From assembly GCA_037179385.1 (NCBI GenBank), contig CM074196.1, forward strand, positions 28,975,986 to 29,039,985: a DNA stretch of 64,000 nucleotides, in the 5' to 3' direction. Both the position numbers and the translations under genes were made by a program. The notes beneath the pieces are model-generated. The model did no database searches. It was not told where the DNA came from and saw only the letters and a program-made list of their open reading frames with translations. This stretch comes from Holothuria scabra. Lineage: Eukaryota; Echinodermata; Holothuroidea; Aspidochirotida; Holothuriidae. This document shows positions 35,776 to 48,936 of the stretch, one piece after another (positions within the stretch are counted from its first letter, which is position 1; every line of letters begins with the position of its first letter).

Positions 35776-37471
35776 ATAACTGTTGAAGTTAATATCCATG
35801 AGCGGTTAGGGTGAAAGGGTAAGAATAGGCATGTGTAATGTAATAGGCATAGGGTATATAATTTTTTTGGAACAGTTTATTAACTTCACTATGTAAATTC
35901 TTTAGTGAGGTAATTTTGAAAATGCATTTGTAAAGCACTGAAGCAAACTCATAGGAAGAAGGTCTAAGGTGCACAAAAAGGCACATCACATAGTAGTTAC
36001 TGTACAGTATGTTGATTCTGGCATGAAATTGTGCCCTGTTATTACATTAAGTTCCAAGTATTAATACATGAAAAAGTGGGCAGAGCAAAATATAAAATCT
36101 TAAAAGGCAAAATCTGTTCATCAGGCTGGCATACATGCTTCAATGCTCATGGGTATGCTGATTTTGCAGCCACAAGTAAATAGATTTTCATGAAACTGAT
36201 GTGGAACATGTGAGTTTAAACAGTCTGTATAAGGGTCATTTAGGGACATAGTCTGAAAATATTAGAAGATGCTTCTGTGCACACTAAGTAGATGACTGAT
36301 ATGGAACTTCATAAGTATAAACTTTGAACAGAGAGTATTCTGTGTGATGCACAAGAATCTCTTTTATAACATACCTGCATTGCTTTTTCAATAACCTTAA
36401 AGAAAACCTGAAGAAAACATTGAATTTAATGGCAAAAAGTGCTAATATTTGACAAACCTTGTGCCTACTGTCCTCATGAGGACATGTGCATGCAAGCATG
36501 CATTAATTGGAAGTGGGAATTGATTAATTAGATATACCACAGTTAGTTAGTTTTACAAGAAAGAACCTAATTTACACTGATCATTTGGTATCAAATACCC
36601 TTCAGCGCACATGAACTGTCATTGCCTAATAGAGTGAATCAAATTGTGACTGACCCATTCTTTGCCATTTGGTCACAGTTATCTCGCCCAATTTTTCACA
36701 GTTGACTGCCAGTATCCCCACAGTGTCCTGAAGGATTACCTCATACAAACATACAGCTCAATTGACTTAAGCTTTTTACTGTATAAGTGGTGTTAATTGA
36801 CTCTTATAAACCCTGGAAGAAAGCTTATTTTTATCTCAGTACATAACCATGACAGCCCATTGTTTGTATATACTCCTATTTCCTGCCATTCCCTGCAGGC
36901 ATTCAGTACTCTTTTTGTGGTCAAAATGTCAGACCTCCATGAAAGTCACACCTCTGCTAAATCCAGCATAAAATAACTGTCCACATTATCTTGTCTCATC
37001 TGACCACAAATAAAAGTTGTTTGCCTAGCCATTGTCTGGAGATGGAGAAGTTCATGTACACTGATCAAGTTTCTAAACTGAAAGTCATCTTAGAAATACT
37101 GTAGATTGACACCCTTCAGAAATTAGTGTCCTTTACATAGAAGCTGGTGGAATTGAACAAATAGTGTGTTTGCATAAGGAATTTTGTTGAACAAAACTTT
37201 AAACATTGGTGTCTGTCTAGATTGGTGTTTCTGCTTTACAGTTTCAATATGCTCTACAGTGATTATTTGTCACTTAGTTTCATTCTAGAATTTGTTTTAA
37301 ATTTTTGATAGCATAAAATGTATCAGCATACTACTTGCCTCATCTCTGCTTATATCTGGATAACCGCACCAAAAAAGTAACCCCTGTGTGAAGGATTATA
37401 TAGCTATGTCAAATATCATCATCGAGTGGGAATTCTTGTCTCACATTTCATTTTTATCCATGTCACTATCC

Positions 37472-37496
37472 CCCCCCCAAAAAAAAAAAAAAAAAA
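37472..37496. repeat. C9 then A17 homopolymer tracts
   Basis: Adjacent C and A runs in a LANCL intron with no recognised element body. Confidence 0.8.
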
Positions 37497-37873
37497 GTGT
37501 ACCATAAAGCTTAATGCATAGAACCATTGCTTCAAGATTACCCTTTATGACACTTTTCAAAAGTATTAAGATTTTATTTTGCATTGCTGCTGTCATTTAA
37601 AAGTAGATCAGGTAATAAGAGCAAGCATAATGTTGTATACTGTGTATCAAACAAGGAAAACTTGTACTGTATGTTATGCTGTACCTACAGTATAAGTAGA
37701 CAAAAGGCGAATTAAAAGTCTTGTTAAATTATGGATTAATAGGGATATCTGCTTTTGTTAATTTGCAAAGGATACCATACAGACAATGGGTGGGGCATTT
37801 CCCCCATAAAGCAAAAATTGCCGTCAGTAATAGCCAAGTTTACACATCTCTGTTCAGATGTCTCTTTAGGCTT

Positions 37874-38243
37874 GGTCTCACATACCCCGCAACACCCAGT
37901 GTTAGCTCGTGTTTACAATCAGACAAAACCACAGGCTAACCCCGTGTTTTCCAGTCTGTGTTCTCACGTACCCAGTGTTTCGTTGATTGGATAGTGTTAC
38001 CATAGTAACGAGACCAAATATTTCACACACCGATTACAGCAAAATGTAAGAAAATACCTGTCATCAGTGCGATAAATACCTGTGACCTTGCTTGATTAAA
38101 ACAAACATGATGTTTAAAACTGCTTAACCCTGCGATTTGAGGTGGATCGAAATTTAAACACCGACCCCGCGTTAACCCGCATTCCCACGTTACTCGAGCG
38201 TGAGGTAATGCAGTGTTACCTCGAGCGCGGGGTATGTGAGAAC
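37874..38243. mobile_element. Possible MITE with TCTCACATACCCCGC ends
   Basis: GGTCTCACATACCCCGC (37874-37890) and GCGGGGTATGTGAGAAC (38227-38243) are inverted with one mismatch. Subterminal copies (GTTCTCACGTACCCAGTG; GCATTCCCACGTTACTCGAG) add to the pattern. No flanking duplication was confirmed. Confidence 0.5.
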
Positions 38244-38459
38244 ACAGTATTTGATCCAATGCTTGTAGGAGAGTGTGTCGATGAGGGCTTGTTTAAACAC
38301 TAACCTCAATGCAGACTTTTCGAAACATAGAGGCATCGGAACATAGAGACTTCAGAATGGAGAGCTGTCCCCATTGACCAAACTTTTGATAAAAATGGTT
38401 TCAAAATACCGCTTTATCAAGTAATGAGACAGTTTTCTGGAATATTAAAGCTGTGTGAG

Positions 38460-38831
38460 AAATTCCTCTTGTGTGTGGAGATCAAAGGTTTGAGGTGACA
38501 GTTAGATCAAACTTTGTAGACATAATATTTTTAGGGGGATAACTGTGAGGATCTCATACCATGGTGGTAGTACTTCCATACTCATTCTGTACTAAGCTTA
38601 ATTTTGAATTACTCATGTTGATGGACGTGTTGGTAAGGTGATCACTATTGTTTTTAAGGGGTCGAAAGGTCATTTTGGGTCACATGAGGTCAAAAAGTTT
38701 TGACCCTACTAGTATTATATCTCAATTAAGTAGGATAATTGTGTGGGATCTCATGCATGTCATGTTTGTTTCCGTGTTTGCTATGATATATCATACGGCA
38801 AGGAATCACTAAGCCTGTTGGCTTTCTAGTT
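38460..38831 (+). repeat. Composite DR1 satellite element, copy 2, right part
   Basis: Two decayed units (GGAGATCAAAGGTTTGAGG; GGTCGAAAGGTCATTTTGGG) lead to the right end CGGCAAGGAATCACTAAGCC with TGTTGGCTTTCTAGT. Together with 35049-35775 it frames ~2.7 kb of unrelated sequence. Confidence 0.7.
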
Positions 38832-39751
38832 AAAAATCCCACTAAATCTGTTGAACATTTGATTAATTTACGTACCATGTTTACCTTTACCATATGTGTA
38901 AAAAGGAAGTTACAAAAATTGAAATTCCTCCAGTATCTTGCATGATCTTTCATTTCTTTTTCCTACATTTAACCAAAGGTACAGTTACTACAGTAGGGCA
39001 TCTTTTTCCTTATGACTAATGATAAAATCAACAAATTAGGGCTGTAAGGTTCTTTAAAAAAATTGTAGTAATATTCTCAGTTAGGTATCTTATGAGGTGC
39101 AGATTATCCAGGCTAACAGAGAGACCCTAATGACCTCAAACATATTTGTCTATACAGGCCGTCAGATTTCACAGGAATCACGGAACCCAAAAACTGGTTA
39201 CCACCAATCAGTTACCACCCATGCATTTTGTAACAGAACCCAAAAGTGGGTTCCCATGGGTTACCATGGTGAAAAATAACGGAACCCACAAATGGGTTCC
39301 CATGATCCTTGAAATCCAACGGCTTGTCTATAATTAATGACAATTGGTGTCAGATGACTGACCTGAAATGTGGGTAAATGTATGTCTGCAATTTTAAAGC
39401 ATTGTGAATTGCACAGATACTTGGCTGAATATGCCATGGCCAAGGGCAATTATACTGAATTCACCTAGGAAGTGCAAAATTGGAAGAAGGGTTAGAAGTA
39501 AACAAATAAACAAACTTGAATTTCTTTGTCATAGGTTCATACTGTAAGTCTTTTAGAGGTATCAATATTTTGCTAGGTTTAAAAGATTTTGAAGCTCAAT
39601 CTACAGTAGTTACTGTAGGCATGCATATGTGGTTGTCATTCATTCAAGCAATGTAACCTCAATCCTGGTTGGTCAATAATAACTTGAAAACTTAGTTATG
39701 TTCCCTGGCTCATACACATATTGTGTGACATAGTTGCTTCAAGTATCTCAC

Positions 39752-40411
39752 AATGGATCTACATGTTAACAATGTTTGCAGAGCTGCATCTCTGGCGCTC
39801 CATAAAATTGGAAAAATCAGAAAACACCTAGATCAAAGAACCACTGAGACTCTAGTTCATGCTTTTGTGTCTTCAAGACTCGATCACTGCAACAGCTTAC
39901 TCTATGGGCTTTCAAGTTCTCGTCTCAAGAAATTACAACATATACAGAACTCAGCTGCTAGATTAGTTACACTTACAAAACCCAGCGATCATATAACTCC
40001 AGTCCTCCGTAGCCTTCACTGGCTTCCTGTTGCTGATCGGATTAAATACAAAGTCCTCTTGCTGACATTTAAATGTTTACACAATTCTGCACCTGTTTAC
40101 CTACAAGATCTCGTCCAAAATTACACTCCTACCCACTGTCTTCGCTCCAGTTCTAAACTGCTACTCTCCTCTCCTCCAGTTTGTACTAAATATTAAGGTT
40201 GCCGTTCTTTCCATTACTCTGCTGCTTGTCTCTAGAATGACCTCCCTGTTACAGTTAAAGAAGCAAGAACACTCGCAAATTTCAAGACCTTACTTAAATC
40301 TTACCTTTTTTCCTGTCTATGACTTTCATCTTTTCTTTTCTTTTCTCAGCGCAAAGGGACTTCAGTGTGTTTTGCGCTTTATAAGAACTGTGTATTATTA
40401 TTATTATTAAG
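39752..40411 (+). pseudogene. 5'-truncated CR1/L2-like LINE reverse-transcriptase fragment
   Basis: 147 codons from 39753 show the reverse-transcriptase C-terminal signature: SRLDHCNSLLYGL, LQHIQNSAARLV, LHWLPVADRIKYKVLLLTFK and CLHNSAPVYLQDL. The frame then hits TAA at 40194 and a TAG where a Trp (L-W-N-LP) is expected, continuing as NDLPVTVKEARTLANFKTLL to a final stop at 40322. The 3' end GCGCTTTATAAGAACTG plus (ATT)n is typical of L2/CR1 tails. Dead copy in a LANCL intron. Confidence 0.85.
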
Positions 40412-41307
40412 TAGGCCTAATCTGAGCCCAGAGCAGACCTACTCTGGCTCATCTGGTAAGTGTACTTGAGACAGTTATCTTTGTTATTTAAATTGTAGGG
40501 CAGTGCTAGAAGTAAATACTTTGAAACTTGAGAGCTGATCCTGAGGGGATGATTAGATGAATCAGAGCCCCACCTTGAGATTAAGTATTTCACTTTCACA
40601 CTTGACCTGAAGCTGAATCAAAGCCCCGATCAAGGGATCAACAAACAGGAGGCTACATATAATGGCCCTTCCAACAATGGTGTCTACTGTAATGCTTCAT
40701 GCTTTGTGTATTGAATTTTGCAAGAAGTGAAGGGATGTTGTGCAATACATCATTTTCATCTCAGTTCTCCCTGATCCAAAGTCTCACGTAAGGTTCTTTT
40801 ATCTTCATTTGAAATCTGATCTGTGCCTGTAATAGGTGGATCAAAATCTTTGGATCTGATCCTGAGTGCAAGAGCTTTCAGTCTGCACAGTTGATCTTGA
40901 GCCAATCCCATTATTGAGATCAAATGCAAAAGCACTTTCACTGAGACATATCTTCTACTGTGTGGGGTGAACGAGCCTGTAACATTTTACAAAATAACAT
41001 GTCTTTGACTCTCCAATTAATTATAACAGCATCAGTCAAATGTCTGTGTATTTCTTAGCAGATTAAAAATACAGAGTACTGTGAACTCAATGTTAAAAGC
41101 ACAGTGCTTTTTCATCCAAGTGAAAATCTACAGCTTTCCCATCTGAACTGCCCTTTTAAAAGAAACCAAATTTGATCTAAATTGTTGAATTGGTTAGCCA
41201 CCTGAAATAAAGTTGTAATTCATAAGTCAAATAGTCTTCTCCCACCTTGTGGTCTTTTATCATTATGAAACAATTGCCCTTCAAGGCCTTCCATTACATC
41301 CGCACAG

Positions 41308-41515
41308 GAATTGCCCTCATGTACCTCAAGTTGTACGATGTTTACGGTAAAGAGGACTATCTCAAGAAAGCTAGACATTACATTCGTGAACCATCAACAA
41401 AACTTAGAGGAAGGAAAAGCTCATTCATTGCTGGAGATGGGGGTCCTTTAGCTATGGCTGCAGTCATTTACGACAAACTGGGAAAAAAACACAAATCAAA
41501 AGAGTTTGTAGACAG
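41308..41515 (+). CDS. LANCL exon 3
   Basis: A 208-bp exon, acceptor CGCACAG, donor GTAAGA. It encodes GIALMYLKLYDVYGKEDYL and, after a basic stretch, SSFIAGDGGPLAMAAVIYDK. Human LANCL1 has FLCGDAGPLAVAAVLYHK here; the Cys of FLCGD is Ala in this protein. An open frame from 41247 extends left of the acceptor but is intronic. Confidence 0.93.
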
Positions 41516-42600
41516 GTAAGAATTTACTTCTATTGAACCCAGGCCTTGAAGTTTAAGGTGTGCGAGTTCAATTGCGCCCAATCGCATGCCTCATATAACT
41601 TTGAGTGGTGTTATTTTTTGCATGCCTACTGTAGATGAAGAAAGGGACCTCATATTAATCTATTAAAATTTAATAAAACAGCACACTTACCGCATTCCTT
41701 AATTTCATGGGGAGTGTGATTTAAAGCATACCTGTAAAATCTAAAACTCAGGGCTTTTTAACCTTTACTGCATTCTTGTTAATACATTAATGATGGTAGC
41801 TGTTGGACGAGTCCATTGTGGACTTACTGTAAAGTTCTTAGTCAGTACCCCTAAGGACTGTGGAGACGTGTGGGGTCTGCTTGGCAGTCTCTGAACTCAC
41901 AAAGAGTTTTAAAATATGCTAGGAAATGTTTTGTCAGATATTTAAATGACCTTTCTGAGGGATTTTGCCAGAACCTACCCCAACTCAGCAACAAAATGAA
42001 TAAAGTTCTTTGAGAGATTTGCAATTATTTGGTCCCAGTTACACATAAAGAAGACTTTGACTTAGAAAGGTCAGGTTCTTTCTTCTACATCCAAATGGTG
42101 CATGCACACAGCCCAGTTAGAATAAAGCACTCCATGGTTTGTGCTCCAGACATTGCTGACCATTAATGCTTGGGGAACTTCATGTACATGCACTGTTCTC
42201 AGTAAAGTATAGTGGACTGTCTGAGGTTGGGCTAAAGCTTACATGTATAGCTCAATTGTGTCAAACTGAAATTATTGAAACAGGAAGGGCTATTGATTGC
42301 CTTGAAATCTGCCGTATGGTGTTGTGAACTTGTACTTGAAAGCAGAACGTAAGTTATGATTATATTTTCATTGAAAGTAACACTAACTTCATAACTATTT
42401 TCCCTTCAAACTTTTCTTCAGTGTTTCTAATCTTAAGAAAGTATCATTAGAGAAAAAGGGGTATTTCTAAAAAGGGGTATTTTATTTTTGCGTGGATGTG
42501 TGAAAAAAAAAACAATTAACACAAAGCAAACTAAGCCCTAGGTTCTGTTTACCTAAAACTGTTACAAATAAAGTGTATATTAGTTTTTAATTTTTTACAG

Positions 42601-42742
42601 ATTGGTTTCTCTTCATTCTACTATACATGATGAAAGCATGCCAAATGAATTGATGAATGGAAGAGCAGGTTACCTGTATGCACTGATGTACATCAGATGT
42701 CACTTAGGTCAAGATCAGGTATCAGATCAAGTCCTTGACAAG
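42601..42742 (+). CDS. LANCL exon 4
   Basis: A 142-bp exon, acceptor TTTTACAG, donor GTAAAA. It encodes LVSLHST...MPNELMNGRAGYLYALMYIR, then an acidic/Gln-rich linker. PNELMNGRAGYLYALMY equals PNEMLYGRIGYIYALLF of human LANCL1. It starts with the third base of a split Arg codon and ends in phase 0. Confidence 0.92.
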
Positions 42743-45700
42743 GTAAAATGTTTTTAGCTTTTGTAGGTCAGCTGAATGCCACCTTTGGAACCTTTTTGGG
42801 TAAAACTCTTTGAACCCCAAAATGTTTCAAATGTAACCCTTTGTTAAAGTCTTGCATTGAAAATGTTCCCTTTGGTTAATGATGGAAATTAGACAATCAC
42901 AACAGGTGCTACAAAATTACCATTTTGCATAAACCAAATCTGTTTGAAAACCATTGGAAGCCATTGAAACCCTTCGGTTGAGGGATGTGGACAAAGGTCT
43001 CATAGGGGATTTTCTGGCTGGGGGTCAGGGTGACTCTTAAAAGGGACAATCAGAATTTGACAGAGAAAATGAACTTATTGTTCCAGTACCTTGATTCTTT
43101 TACCAGAATATAGATAGACTGAAGAGGTATTTCAAGTGAGATGAAACATCAGTTATTGTGTTAACAACTGTTGAAAGAGAAGATAAATTTCTTAAAACCT
43201 TTGCTGTAAAACAAGTACATGTTTATCATTTTATATGGAGACAAGTTTATCTATGGTTTTATCTGCACAGTAACTACTAATCACTGAGATGGCAGATTTT
43301 TTTTGTTAGTCATAACATCATACATATATGATTGTGGTGCTGAATTATTTTTTAAAAAAAATTAAAAATTTTTAATTTTCCATTTAAGTTTTATAGAGGC
43401 TCATTGAGTTGGTATTGATCACTTAATGAAAGTGTTAAAGGGTCACTACGGCTTGACAATGCTAATAATTAGCATGATTAATCACGTTTCATATCCAAAA
43501 GTTCCAAAATTCTTAAAATTTTGAATTTTGTGGTGACCTGGTTTGTAACAGTTTTGTGCATTATTTGAAAAAGTGTCTTGTCATGAATTTCTGAAAACCT
43601 AATTAAACCTTTAAGTCATCACTCATAAAACAATTATTTGTATGTAGAATGTGGGCATTGTCAAAGTTTGACCATTTATCATGGGTATGTGAAACAAACT
43701 TAACAGGTTTAGAAAAATTTGCTGAAAAAAAAAAAAAAAAATTTATTGCTATTAATCATTTTTTCCCAATTTCTTTTATCATTTCCTTCATAAAAAATCT
43801 TCAGTGATACAGTACAGTATGTTTAGTGCTGAAAAATGACACCTTTCTGGGGACTCCGAAATTTCATGTCATATTTAGTGGGTGAACTCTGGCTATCAAA
43901 GATGCTGCAAAAACATTCAAAAGTCATATTAGGGCTGGGTACTAGATAGATAAAGGCATATTCTGGAGACAAAATTTATTAACTTCAAAACATGCTGAAA
44001 AATTTTCTCTATCTGGAGGTGAAAACTATATCTCAGTAGCGTATGGTGTTCAGAAGATAAAAAAATTTTGAAAAAATACAATTTTTTCTTGAGATTTGTT
44101 AAGTCGTGGGAAATCTGTGATGTCATCGTGGCACAATAATTTGACATTGCATTCAATTTATTTATAATTTTATGCCGCTGCAGGCAATATTAAGCAACAT
44201 TGTTGGTTGTTCTTTACATATTGTGGAGGGTAATGCTATATCTACAGGAAAAGATATTGAAACATTTCAACACTATCAAATTTCAAGGACAAACAGGAGT
44301 TCAATTATAAAGAAAAACAAAATGAGTCTGAGGCAATGTGCCCACATTACATAACCTCTCTGTGGCTATGTTGAAAAGCAGAGGAATCTTTTAACAAAAT
44401 AACCAATCTTTAAAGTAAGATATCTTGAGTTAGGAAAGGGGTATTGAGACAGGGTTTGAAGGACATGGGGTGGAATATTTTTGTTTTTCTAAGAAGATCC
44501 AGGTTGAAAGCCATCGGAATATGCCTTTAAGTATAGGAAATGAAAAGCTGTGCCTCTGTGGTTATTAGGGTTCCCAGGCATTAGGGAAAATGAGAGAAAT
44601 CTGGAAAAACTGTGAAATTTCATCTTGGTCATTATACTTCTTGAATTTTGAGTGTCTAGTTAGAGAAAACTGCCATATGGTCTTGAAAAGTGAAACCTTG
44701 CACATTCTGTAGTTGGGATGATGTTTTGGTGGCATTCATGCTGGTTGAACATGTAAACATGAGGCCCATTTTGAAAAAAATTATTTATGTTTCAAATTGA
44801 ACTACAGTACTTCCATTCATTCTTCAAAAAGAATGGAAGAAGTCTTATATGTTGGTCCTTTAATGGCCTGGGGTTTACAAAAGCAGATTAGCTTCAAGAG
44901 ATACTATTGCAGAAGTATATAGATCAAAGTTAGGACTTTAGAAGAATGGGTGATAAGTCATCTTATAGGTGTACTAATGGGATGGGCCCATGGGAGAAAT
45001 CATGGAATTGGTTTGCCATCAGGAACGACCGCATAGTCAAGACTAATTTTTGTGAGAAACACAAACCGTGGGTTCATGAAGGATGAAAATAATGTCCACT
45101 TTATGCTATCTGTCCACCCCATGACTATGAGCTAGCAACAATTTGTCTGCCATGTTTCCTATAATCAGTGTAACGTTATGATGCACCATATGTCTGGCTA
45201 TGATGTGTTTTACCTTGGTTGCACTATGGTAAATGAGAAGCTTTTTTTTTTTGGCTTTGTGCACAATGTTGGGTACCTCGTTGGTAGGATCGCTTCAATC
45301 TTATTATTGTAGGTCACAGATTCCAATCAGGGAAAACCAAACATACAAATTCTTTTTTGCTAGCTTAATGTGATCTGCTTTTAAATTTCCTTTGACTGGA
45401 TTAAATAAAAAGGACCCAAGTGGGGCTTCTGATATCTCAAATGAAAAAAAGGGTACCTGTCTCTTAAAAAAATTGCAGAAAATGTATGTAAAACTGTATG
45501 ATACCAACCCATTTATCATCACACTGTACATTAAAACACAATGCTATGTTGCATGGACAACTCTGCTTTTCCCACAATTGTCAGAGTTGTAGTAAAGCTG
45601 TGGTTCTCCATCATTTTTAGACTACCCTTTGAAGAATCTTAGATCGTCGCAAAGTGTGCACCATTCCCTTGTCCTACAATTCATAGTCAGACACTAGGGA

Positions 45701-45996
45701 AGACATAATTTTGTGTGGAGCTCTTAATCACCAGGCACCCCAAAATCAGTCCCAATGCCCCCTAATTCCCCATCTACTCTGTAGTGCCCCTTGAGACTTC
45801 CCAACATCCCCTGGGGGCTGAAGGAGCCAATTGGAGTAACACAGGTCTAAAGCTCTGTTTCAGTTTATAAATGACAATGGGTGCCTGATTTGGAATATTT
45901 GCTACTTGAATCAGACCTTCTTTGGACTGTCAGCCTTGGTCTAAGAATCATGCATGTGTTTGAATAGCTTTATTTCCAGTCAGTGTTTTCTAACAG

Positions 45997-46137
45997 ACAT
46001 CTGCCATGATACTGCAACTTGGCCAGAAGCTTGCAACAGAAACAAGAAATCCTTCCCCATTGATGTATGAATGGCATAACAAATATTACCTAGGGGCCTG
46101 CCATGGTTTCTCTGGAATACTGAGTTTACTTTTACAG
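45997..46137 (+). CDS. LANCL exon 5 (active-site His block)
   Basis: A 141-bp exon in phase 0, acceptor TAACAG, donor GTATTA. It encodes TSAMILQLGQKLATETRNPS then PLMYEWHNKYYLGACHGFSG. The His of GACHG corresponds to the conserved active-site His of GAAHG in the LanC family. A Cys directly precedes it here where the human proteins have Ala. Confidence 0.92.
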
Positions 46138-46423
46138 GTATTATTCTTTGGACTATTTGTTGAAATTCTTACATTTCTGTATTGAAATGAGTTGCTCGGA
46201 GTATACTTTGCATGTATAATTAGCGAGGTTGAAATTTAGCACTCATCTTATCATCTGTGGCAGATAACAATTGCATCAGACAACCACAGTGACTTTCTCT
46301 CTTGAGGTTGTCTGATGGTCAAGTAGATTTAATTTGCAATTGACTAGTTCCTTTATACATCAGCAAGAATATCAGCTATAAAACTCTCTAGATCTAGAAG
46401 CAGTCTGATACAATATGGAATAC

Positions 46424-46553
46424 CATTCATCATTGAAACATTTCATTTTCACTTAGACAACCTGAATATTGTCCATAGGACAAGTCAAATTAAGGTTGTC
46501 CCAAAATAAATTTTGATTGTCCAAGTGAAAATGAAATGTTTCAATGATGAATG
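46424..46553. mobile_element. Foldback element with 37-bp arms
   Basis: The left arm 46424-46460 and right arm 46517-46553 are reverse complements with a single mismatch (core GAAACATTTCATTTTCACTT), separated by 56 bp. It lies in the LANCL intron between exons 5 and 6. No flanking duplication was identified. Confidence 0.8.
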
Positions 46554-46989
46554 TATCTCAAGGACCTTACTCAAAAGTAAACTGAAAAAGATTTTCTCAT
46601 ATGACGCACTTGTATAAGATATTGTAATGCCCATTTTATATCCATCAAGAAGGTTCACAAATTATTAGATAAAGACTATTTGGATCTATGGAAGTCAATT
46701 TCTACTTCACCATCTCATGAATAAAACGAGCTTAAGCAATTGGAGTTACAGGAATAAGATCCATTAAGCAACCTCTAAGTGATATATTTTTTTAAAATTC
46801 TAGACTTGAGGTACACCTTTAAATTAATGAAGGCATGTTGTAAATAGTCTTCCCGATTAGTCCAAATTGTTTCAATTACTTGCATGTGCAAAATAAGGGT
46901 GCTTTGATATTCCTTCACTATTGTGGGGAGAATTTCCTTTATATAATACTGTAAAGTAACATTCTGTGGTATTGTTATTCTGTTTTCAG

Positions 46990-47172
46990 TGTCCTCTAAC
47001 ACCTGTTAAACAACATTTGAAAGATATGATTCAACCAAGTGTAGATTTTATGCAAAACCTTCAGTTTTCTTCTGGTAATTTCCCATCATCCCTTGGCAAT
47101 GAAACAGATCGCTTGGTACATTGGTGTCATGGTGCTCCTGGTGTCATTCATATGCTCCTCTTGGCTTACAAA
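46990..47172 (+). CDS. LANCL exon 6 (first zinc ligand)
   Basis: A 183-bp phase-0 exon, acceptor TTTTCAG, donor GTAAGT. It encodes 61 residues including MIQPSVDFMQNLQFSSGNFP and NETDRLVHWCHGAPGVIHM. The Cys of HWCHG is the first zinc ligand of the family. Confidence 0.95.
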
Positions 47173-48071
47173 GTAAGTTGACTGTCATATGAGAAAGCAG
47201 GAATGGGGAGTTGGAAGGGGGCAGTTACTACAAGTATGTCAAGTAAACCATTGGTTGGATAGTGAAATTCAGTTGAATGCATGGTTTCTTTCCTTTTTGT
47301 GTTGCTCAGTTTTGTTTTGATCTTGCCTTTATTGCCATCGCTTTCTGTGTGGAATTCTTATGCGTGTGGCCACAAGTTCCATGGGGCTCAAAGGATGAAG
47401 TCAGTATGTCGTCAATGCACAAGGTCTATAGTCACTAGGAGGTTTATTTCTCTTTTATTACTATTTTACAAAACGGACAAAAATGCTTGTTTTGTCAGAA
47501 TTAAGCAAACTCTAATAGTAACTTCTGATTTTTACACACAACACTTGATAGGAAGTTTTTCTGTTAAACTTTTGCTGCTAGTATCATGCATAGTATTAGT
47601 TAGCAGGGCTAAATTAGGTGAAGTTTATAAAATGGCAGTATCTCCCAATTAAGGGTCAGATCCAAAAAGTAGAGTTGTTGTGGTTGTTGTGTTCTAATTC
47701 TTAGCTATAACAGTTCAACAACAGCTCTACAGGTGTTTATTTTCTATTTGGGTGTTGAATAGGTGAAATCACAAATCAGGTCACAGCTTACTTACTGATA
47801 ACAAGTTCATTGACCTTTCAAAATATCTTTAAGTTATAATGCTATCCTTTAACTTAATCAACAAGTGATTTCCTTCCTCCCTTAAAATTAAAAAAGTTCT
47901 AGTTTGAGTGATGGCAGATGGTGCAATATTTTTTTCAAATCCAAGGACTAACGACTGGATAGAAAGTTGTATTTTAACATTAAAATTAAGTTGAAGCATT
48001 AATCTCTTACAACCAAACCAATCTTTGCAAATTTGAGTAAAGTTGATTTCTTTGATTTGGAGACAAAACAA

Positions 48072-48479
48072 TGAAGTGCACTGCATGCAGGATAAAGCAC
48101 ACTGCATGCAGGATGTAGCACATTGCATGCATAATGTAGCACACTGCATATAGAATGAAGCACACTGCATACAGGATGAAGCATGCTGCATGCAAGATGA
48201 TCTAGCAGTGTATGCAGAATATAATGCACTGAATGCAGGATGAAGCACACCGAATGCATGATTAAGACCATTGCATGCAAGATGAAGTACACTGCATGCA
48301 GGATGTAGCACACAGCATGCAGGACAGAGCATGCTGCATGCAGGATGAATCATGCTGCATTCAGGATGATCTAGCACAGTGCATGCAGGATGTAACACAC
48401 TGCATGCAGGATGAAGTATACTGCATGCAGGATGAAGCTCACTGCATGTAGGACGTATCACACTGCCTGCAGGATGCAG
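48072..48479. repeat. 21-bp minisatellite (~19 copies)
   Basis: Unit near GCACACTGCATGCAGGATGAA, mostly 21 bp with two 24-bp and two 19-bp variants. The minus strand is open for 221 codons (48494-47829), reading as LHPACSV-type heptads that shift to CMQCASS-type heptads where a 19-bp unit breaks the period. Other minus frames are open too, so the ORF is a by-product of the repeat. Confidence 0.9.
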
Positions 48480-48936
48480 ACTTCCCGTAATCATGTAGAA
48501 GGATAGGTGTGTGACCTACCATTGCACAAATCAGCCGTCAGTGTTTGTTTGTTGAAGTTACAATGTTGCGTGCTTTCCTTTATTTAGTGTTACCAGATGT
48601 CTGGTTTACCTGTATATATCCTGATTTGCACTGGCATCTGGGGAAATTTTCAAAATTACCCACAATGTTTAGATTTCATGGAATTCTTACATGTTTTGAT
48701 GGGCTAATGGTCTTTCACTAACTTTGCTTTGTAGACTTGACACTTTGAAAGGCCAAATAATTTCGAAAGGTTGGCTACCAAGTTTCCCTGTAATAGGAAA
48801 TGGATAAGTCTCTGCCCTATCATTACGTAATAAGAAGACCTTTATTTTTAAGTCATTATGCTAACTTCTGTGGTACCACAAAAACCTGGATTTTTGGTTT
48901 ATTTTATGGGGGTATTTCTGCTTCAATAACTGCTCA

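Noticed and set aside
39753..40196. 147-codon ORF as a host gene
   Set aside because: Clear CR1/L2 reverse-transcriptase C-terminus, followed by in-frame stops and an ATT-repeat LINE tail.
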